Below are positions 59,717 to 64,000 of a stretch of 64,000 nucleotides of DNA, piece after piece. The stretch is from UMGS172 sp045592985 (GTDB lineage Bacteria; Bacillota; Clostridia; Oscillospirales; Acutalibacteraceae), in contig JAZNVU010000026.1 of the NCBI GenBank assembly GCA_045592985.1, forward strand, positions 43,846 to 107,845, in the 5' to 3' direction. The notes beneath the pieces were generated by a model, which searched no databases, was not told the DNA's origin, and saw only the letters and a program-made list of their open reading frames with translations. Numbering within the stretch: position 1 is the first letter of the stretch; each line of letters begins with the position of its first letter. The position numbers and the translations under genes are program-made.

Positions 59717-60994
59717 TCACTTTTCTCTAACCATAACCGATATTCCGTCGGGTATGGCTACTATCTTTACATCCTGTTTACCTAGAATTTCACGAGCCTT
59801 GGCAAGTGCTTCATCGACCGAGTGTGCAGGTATCATATGCATTGCTTTTACCGTTTCATCGTCTACTCCCGACACATAAATAACATTAGCGCGTTGCAAT
59901 ATGCGAAGCAGTATCTGTGACATCCACTGGTCTGGCTCGGTTTGGTTTCTTCCTCGGTTTAAAAACAGCCTATTGGTTTTGTTAATATCCGGCTCATCAG
60001 CAAGATGGTGATAAAGGTCCTTTCCTCCAACACCGTCAGACGACTCGGAAAGCATAATAATTACACCGTCTTGTTTTACGGTGGCTTCGGCAGCCGTCAT
60101 ACCCTTGATAGACTGATAAATATTCTGGTCAAGTGGATATCCACCGTTGGTGGTTATGGCAACATCGCAATCAACCGTATCGACAGCACAAAGGTTTTTA
60201 AGAAAATCTGTGCCTTTATTGTGCGCCTCCACCAAATCACCCGCAGATGCAAAAATGACATTTTTATCAGCATCGAGCACAACGTTTACTATAAACTGTA
60301 ATTTTGCTTTTTTTGCAGCCCAAAGCATATCTTCGTGAATGGGATTACCCTCTAAAATGCCCGTTCTTGAGCATTTATGGGCAATAAACTCGGAACAATG
60401 ATTGGCAAGAACGGTAGTTCTACCCGCAATACCAGGCAAGACCGATTTTCTTCCACCCGAAAAACCCGCAAACAAATGCGGTTCAATAAATCCTTCGGCC
60501 ACAAGCAGGTCGGCTTCGTATGCCAATTTATTAATTTCACATCTGCCACCTGACGGTAAAACACCGATATCGGTAAGCATTTCCCTTTCGTCACAGTCGT
60601 GAATATATATTTTTTCGTTTTCGACAATCTCGTCGCCAAACTTTGCTTTTAATTCGTCAACCGTTGTTCCACGGTGACAACCCGTTGCAATAAGAATAGT
60701 AATATCAACATCTTTATTGTATCTTCTTATTTCCTGGAGCATAAACGGCATAATCACCTTGCTCGGCACAGGTCTTGTGTGGTCGCTTGCAATAATAACA
60801 ACCTTGTTCTTTCCGCGTGCGAGTTCGCAAAGGCGGTCGCTTCCCACAGGATTTTCAATCGCTTCTTTTACAAGTTCAATCGGCGTTTTTCTTGCCTTAT
60901 ATTCGGTAATCTTCGACTCAAGAACGCCGACAAGTTCGTCGCCAAAACTAACATTCAAATGTGTTTTTCCGTAAGGAAACTTAACCTCTGTCAT
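59717..60994 (-). CDS. larA: Nickel-dependent lactate racemase-family protein
   Basis: 425 residues. Conserved residues D71, H72 and R74 (SDHTRPVPS), H107 (GCHRG), H173 (EPHLFAGFSGGRKS) and K183, each one position from the LarA residues D72, H73, R75, H108, H174 and K184. These bind the nickel-pincer cofactor and substrate. LarA-family enzymes racemise or epimerise 2-hydroxy acids, including sugar acids. The cofactor genes larB, larC and larE are not in the window. RBS present; 6 bp after the ECF S gene. Confidence 0.9.
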   Translation of the reverse strand: MTEVKFPYGKTHLNVSFGDELVGVLESKITEYKARKTPIELVKEAIENPVGSDRLCELARGKNKVVIIASDHTRPVPSKVIMPFMLQEIRRYNKDVDITILIATGCHRGTTVDELKAKFGDEIVENEKIYIHDCDEREMLTDIGVLPSGGRCEINKLAYEADLLVAEGFIEPHLFAGFSGGRKSVLPGIAGRTTVLANHCSEFIAHKCSRTGILEGNPIHEDMLWAAKKAKLQFIVNVVLDADKNVIFASAGDLVEAHNKGTDFLKNLCAVDTVDCDVAITTNGGYPLDQNIYQSIKGMTAAEATVKQDGVIIMLSESSDGVGGKDLYHHLADEPDINKTNRLFLNRGRNQTEPDQWMSQILLRILQRANVIYVSGVDDETVKAMHMIPAHSVDEALAKAREILGKQDVKIVAIPDGISVMVREK

Positions 60995-61000
60995 CTCCTA

Positions 61001-61522
61001 TTACTCCTTTTTAGTTTTTAAAACCGACATAATAAGCGGTATAATAATCAGTTGAAGAATGATGCCAAGCAAAGCATCGACAAACCCACCTGTTATAAAC
61101 ATAGCAAACGAAAAACCGCCTTTTGCCGACAGCAAAACGCTTTTGGCAATACCCCAGACTATTCGTCCCAAAACCATTGCCGAAATAAGACTTATATAAA
61201 CACCCAAAATACCTTTATTCTGCATTTTTTTGTATACCATGCCGATAACCAAACCATAGGTTGCAAGTTCCAAAGCCATCCAGACAGCGTTTGGGTATAA
61301 AGGCGGCATGGAAAATAAAGCCGAACGAAGAAAAGGAAGTGCAAGACCTATTGTACCGCCAAAAAGAGGTCCGCACAACAGTCCGCAAAGCATAACAGGT
61401 AGGTGCATTGGCAAAAGCGTATCGCCAATTTCTTTAATTTGCGCGGTGAACAACGGCAAAATCATTCCCAATGCCAAAAACATAGCCGAAAGGCATATTT
61501 TTACTGTTGGTTTGGCTTGCAT
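61001..61522 (-). CDS. ECF transporter S component
   Basis: 173 residues, about six helices, with the early block ICLSAMFLALGMILPLF and LLPMHLPVMLCGLLCGPLFGGTIGLALPFLRS typical of S components. Binds a vitamin or metal precursor and uses a shared EcfAA'T module encoded elsewhere. First gene of the operon with larA, so a link to larA substrate or cofactor supply is possible but unproved. Confidence 0.83.
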   Translation of the reverse strand: MQAKPTVKICLSAMFLALGMILPLFTAQIKEIGDTLLPMHLPVMLCGLLCGPLFGGTIGLALPFLRSALFSMPPLYPNAVWMALELATYGLVIGMVYKKMQNKGILGVYISLISAMVLGRIVWGIAKSVLLSAKGGFSFAMFITGGFVDALLGIILQLIIIPLIMSVLKTKKE

Positions 61523-61576
61523 GTGGTTTTACCCCTTCCCCGTTTCGGACTTTTGCAACAATTTGTTTACGTAACA

Positions 61577-61605
61577 ATTATACGGCAGTGTTTAACATAA
61601 TGCAA
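61577..61605 (-). promoter_or_regulatory. Promoter of the ECF-larA operon
   Basis: -35 TTGCAT (61600-61605), -10 TATAAT (61577-61582), 17-bp spacer; leader about 50 nt. Confidence 0.7.
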
Positions 61606-61614
61606 TAAAAAAAT

Positions 61615-61885
61615 AAGAGACTCGACAACCGATTAAACGATCTGGAGCGCTCAAGCCATATGAGGGATACGCTCTATCAAACGACGTCTATAATAACAGT
61701 ATCCCCAATTCTGCGGAGAACGTCAACAGCAAGTCGACCGCTATGCCGTATTGTATTGGACTTACCGATACTGAAGATTAATTGCTTTTGCAAACGAACA
61801 CGCGGCAAAGAATAAGCAATCGGCAGCAGAACAAAAAAGCGGCTAAAATCGTGTCCTAGCAATGCTAAGGTACAGCAAGAAAGTC
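61615..61885. other. Unassigned, structure-rich intergenic region (candidate ncRNA)
   Basis: About 270 bp without a recognisable gene and richer in G+C than nearby spacers. Nested complementarities: GAGCG/CGCTC (61648-61677), GACGT/ACGTC (61682-61723), and GATT-N2-TTGCTT enclosing TTGC/GGCAA and closing with AAGCAATC (61773-61834). A 61-residue minus-strand frame (61677-61862) matches no family I know. On the minus strand it ends in a T7 run near 61605-61612. No strong promoter for either strand. Confidence 0.4.
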
Positions 61886-61907
61886 AATATATCGATAAAA
61901 AAGTCCA

Positions 61908-61936
61908 TTTACTTTATAAGAAAAATGAAATATAAT
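61908..61936 (+). promoter_or_regulatory. Promoter of eda-kdgK
   Basis: -35 TTTACT (61908-61913), -10 TATAAT (61931-61936), 17-bp spacer. Confidence 0.65.
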
Positions 61937-61967
61937 AAGGACAATAACATGAAGTGGGTGTAGTATT

Positions 61968-62612
61968 ATGAAGGAAAAAGTAATACAGTCAATTGAAAAG
62001 AATAAAATAATTGCGATTTTAAGGGGTATTCCAAAAGACAAACTGCTCGATACTGCTGAGGCTTTATATGATGGCGGTGTGCGTCTACTGGAAGTGACTT
62101 TTTCAGCCGATAAAAAAGTAAGCGATGAAGAGACTGCCGAGTGTATAAAAATGCTTGCCGAAAAATTTGAAAACCGAATGTTTATTGGCTCAGGTACGGT
62201 ATTGACCGCCAAACAGGTGCAACTCACCAAACAAGCCGGCGGTGCTTTTATTATCTCCCCCAATGTTGACGGTGAGGTAATTGACGAAACAGTTAAAAAC
62301 GGCCTTGTTTCTATTCCGGGTGCACTTACGCCGACCGAAATCTGCGATGCCCACAAGCACGGTGCCGATTTTGTAAAACTGTTTCCTATTACAGGTCTTG
62401 GTTCAGCTTATGTCAAGGCGGTCAAGGCACCTCTTTGCCACATAAAGTTACTCGCTGTTGGCGGTGTCACCCCCGACAATATGCAGGAGTTTTTTAATGC
62501 CGGTGTCTGCGGTTTTGGAATAGGTTCCAATATAACCGATAAAAAATGCATTGAAACCGGTGATTGGGAATCTGTTAAGAATAAAGCTAAGGCTTTTGTG
62601 GAGGCACTTTGA
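61968..62612 (+). CDS. eda: KDPG/KHG aldolase
   Basis: 214 residues. (beta/alpha)8 aldolase: AILRGIPKDKLLDTAEALYDGGVRLLEVTF (E42), GSGTVLTAKQV, ISPNVD, and Schiff-base lysine K137 in FVKLFPITGLG; AVGGVTPDN binds phosphate. Splits 2-keto-3-deoxy-6-phosphogluconate to pyruvate and glyceraldehyde-3-phosphate. Adjacent to the matching kinase (2-bp gap), and so the end of the uronate route. Confidence 0.95.
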   Translation: MKEKVIQSIEKNKIIAILRGIPKDKLLDTAEALYDGGVRLLEVTFSADKKVSDEETAECIKMLAEKFENRMFIGSGTVLTAKQVQLTKQAGGAFIISPNVDGEVIDETVKNGLVSIPGALTPTEICDAHKHGADFVKLFPITGLGSAYVKAVKAPLCHIKLLAVGGVTPDNMQEFFNAGVCGFGIGSNITDKKCIETGDWESVKNKAKAFVEAL

Positions 62613-62613
62613 C

Positions 62614-63536
62614 ATGGCTTGTTACATATGTATTGACGGCGGCACAACTAACACAAGGTTGTCTTTAGTTATAGACAGCAAAGTGGTCGACACCGTCAAG
62701 TATTCTATCGGCGCAGGTGCGTCGATAGATAATAAAGATATTCTTAAAAACACAGTCAAAAACGGCATAGAGCAATTGCTTGCAAACAACAAAATAGAAA
62801 AAAGAATGTGAAAAGAATACTGGCTTCCGGCATGATAACCAGCGAGTTTGGACTTTTGGAACTTCCTCACACAACCGTCCCGGTAGGTATAAAAGAACTC
62901 AACGCATGTATGCAAGAGTCGGCTATTCCCGAAATAACTGATATACCGTTTGTGTTTATGCGAGGTGTTAAGACCGAGTGCAAAACCCTTGCCACTGCCG
63001 ATATTATGCGTGGTGAAGAGACCGAGGTTTTTGGTATTATGGACAGCGACGGTGTTTATGTTTTGCCGGGCTCTCATTCCAAGGTAATTACGGTTGAAAA
63101 CGGCAAAATCACCGACTTTTGCACCCTGTTTACCGGCGAAATGGTAGCTGCATTATCTGGGCATACCCTTCTTAAAAGTTCTGTAGAATTGAAGGATAAC
63201 GAGATAAATAAAGAATATCTCTTAACGGGTTATGAGTATTGCTCTGAGCGTGGCATAAACGAAGCGTTATTTAAAACGCGCGTACTAAAAAACACCTTTA
63301 AAAAAGAAAAATCCCAGGTTTACAGTTTCTTTTTAGGAGTTATCCTCTGCGGAGAAATAAAACACATCTTAAAAAAATCTCCTGCACGGGTTACAATTGC
63401 AGGCAACAAGGCGCTAAAGGTGCCTACAGCCATGTTGCTGAAGTCACTTTGTTCGGCAGAAATAATAACGGTATCTGAAGAAGATGTTGCTTGTTCTACT
63501 GCTATGGGTATGATAAAAATATTTGAATATAAATAA
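62614..63536 (+). pseudogene. 2-keto-3-deoxy-sugar kinase (DgoK family), frameshifted
   Basis: Two pieces in adjacent frames. Piece 1 (62614-62811) has the nucleotide-binding start ICIDGGTTNTRLSLV and stops after KIEKRM. Piece 2 (62808-63536) carries SGMITSEFGL, MRGEETEVFG, VLPGSHSKV, TLFTGEMVAALSGHTLL and AGNKALKVPTAMLL. The break is at a run of six A (62798-62803); seven A would read through as one protein of about 307 residues (EKKNVKRILASGM). Both halves are otherwise intact. RBS GGAGG 9 nt before ATG 62614. Phosphorylates KDG (or KDGal) for Eda. Recent mutation, sequencing error or slippage are all possible. Confidence 0.85.
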
Positions 63537-63669
63537 ACCACCGAGGTCATATTTCCAGTAATCCATATGCTTTTTTAAAAACTTTGGTAACGCTTTCAAA
63601 AGCATCAATATATTGTTTTAAGTAAAAACCTCGTTTTTTCGCTAAAGGTAAATAAATTTCAAAAAAGTG

Positions 63670-63698
63670 TTGACAATAGTGAGGAATTGTGTTAATAT
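63670..63698 (+). promoter_or_regulatory. Promoter of the tRNA-Ser pair
   Basis: -35 TTGACA (63670-63675), -10 TAATAT (63693-63698), 17-bp spacer. The rest of the gap from 63537 holds only AT-rich sequence. Confidence 0.8.
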
Positions 63699-63740
63699 TT
63701 TAGGGCGTTGTAGGAACCGCAGTGTTCTGACCGCATAAAC

Positions 63741-63829
63741 GGAGAGGTATCGAAGTGGTCATAACGAGGCGGTCTTGAAAACCGTTTGGGGGCAACCCCA
63801 CAAGGGTTCGAATCCCTTCCTCTCCGCCA
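63741..63829 (+). tRNA. tRNA-Ser (TGA)
   Basis: 89 nt with encoded CCA. Acceptor GGAGAGG/CCTCTCC, anticodon loop CTTGAAA (TGA), long variable arm TGGGGGCAACCCCA typical of tRNA-Ser, discriminator G. Confidence 0.96.
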
Positions 63830-63878
63830 TTAGTTATTTACAGCAAGGCTGTTTATAAGATAAAAAATAAGGCAACTT

Positions 63879-63969
63879 GGAGTAGTACTCAAGTTGGTGA
63901 AGAGGCGCCCCTGCTAAGGGCGTAGGTCGGGTAACCGGCGCAAGAGTTCAAATCTCTTCTACTCCGCCA
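63879..63969 (+). tRNA. tRNA-Ser (GCT)
   Basis: 91 nt with encoded CCA. Acceptor GGAGTAG/CTACTCC, anticodon loop CTGCTAA (GCT), long variable arm with GTCGGGTAACCGGC, discriminator G. 49 bp after the first tRNA-Ser and probably co-transcribed. Confidence 0.96.
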
Positions 63970-63974
63970 AAATA

Positions 63975-63998
63975 GCGGCTAAACACCGCGTTAGCCGC
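63975..63998 (+). terminator. Hairpin after the tRNA-Ser pair
   Basis: GCGGCTAA / TTAGCCGC 8-bp stem with an 8-nt loop at the window edge; the T-tract, if any, is outside. Confidence 0.6.
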
Positions 63999-64000
63999 AA

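Noticed and set aside
61677..61862. Small minus-strand gene of 61 codons
   Set aside because: No ribosome site, no recognisable family, and it lies in a region whose complementarity suggests RNA structure; kept only as an alternative.
62798..62804. Programmed -1 frameshift site in the kinase gene
   Set aside because: AAAAAAG is present, but the upstream frame does not divide it as X-XXY-YYZ and no downstream stimulatory structure is evident; an indel or sequencing error is simpler, though slippage is not excluded.

Overview
This 64-kb window comes from a low-to-mid-GC, Gram-positive, anaerobe-type genome, most likely a gut Clostridia member (Oscillospirales/Ruminococcaceae-like). That placement is inferred from gene content: a HrcA/CIRCE heat-shock operon, Feo iron uptake with a DtxR-family regulator, BspA-type leucine-rich repeat proteins, a dockerin-bearing esterase, uronate catabolism, a NahK-type N-acetylhexosamine kinase, AGGAGG ribosome sites and sigma-A promoters with 17-bp spacers. 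No phage, insertion sequence, CRISPR array or rRNA operon was seen.

Layout. 1-2.6 kb: heterodimeric ABC exporter with a MarR repressor and a perfect palindromic operator. 2.8-7.1 kb: UDP-glucose dehydrogenase, a glycosyltransferase, a pseudouridine synthase, a phosphopantetheinyl transferase and a membrane protein. 7.1-11 kb: NagA/NahK amino-sugar genes, tRNA-Ala and a split threonine/serine exporter. 11-15.3 kb: metal homeostasis, with feoA, feoB, a 52-residue FeoB-associated Cys-rich protein, an iron-type DtxR regulator and a zinc CDF exporter. 15.4-17.8 kb: TetR regulator, MaoC hydratase, GNAT and TyrA. 17.9-22.7 kb: hrcA-grpE-dnaK-dnaJ behind a perfect CIRCE. 22.8-31 kb: an LRR surface protein, uxaC, a lipoprotein, a D,D-carboxypeptidase, a metallophosphoesterase, azlCD, nrdR and tRNA-Thr.

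31.2-38.9 kb: AraC regulator divergent from a seven-gene operon: uxuA, a TIM-barrel isomerase-like gene, uxuB, two more isomerase-like genes and two Gfo/Idh/MocA dehydrogenases. With uxaC (24 kb), eda (62 kb) and a frameshifted 2-keto-3-deoxy-sugar kinase (62.6 kb), the window encodes the whole isomerase route from D-glucuronate to pyruvate and glyceraldehyde-3-phosphate. The extra dehydrogenases and isomerase-like proteins suggest an uncharacterised oxidative sugar or glycoside step feeding it. A shared 13-mer (CAGATTTGCAATA) upstream of uxaC and in the araC-uxuA control region points to co-regulation.

39-47.7 kb: an apparently 5'-truncated LRR-dockerin-esterase, then ymdB, an orphan peptide-binding lipoprotein, asp23-like, fakA-like and recG. 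47.7-54.7 kb: fucO, an alpha/beta hydrolase and a tight four-gene envelope operon headed by a GT2-GtrA-phosphodiester glycosidase fusion, followed by an anchored protein of unknown function, a PAP2 phosphatase and a lipid kinase. 55-64 kb: serC, a LicC-like nucleotidyltransferase, an ECF-S/lactate racemase/PAP2/radical-SAM operon, an unexplained structured intergenic region, eda-kdgK and two tRNA-Ser genes.

The observations I would check first are the extended uronate operon, the uxuA start codon (ATA, not ATG), the kinase frameshift at an A6 run, the shared TTTGCAAT motif, the three-domain glycosyltransferase fusion and the structured region at 61.6-61.9 kb.
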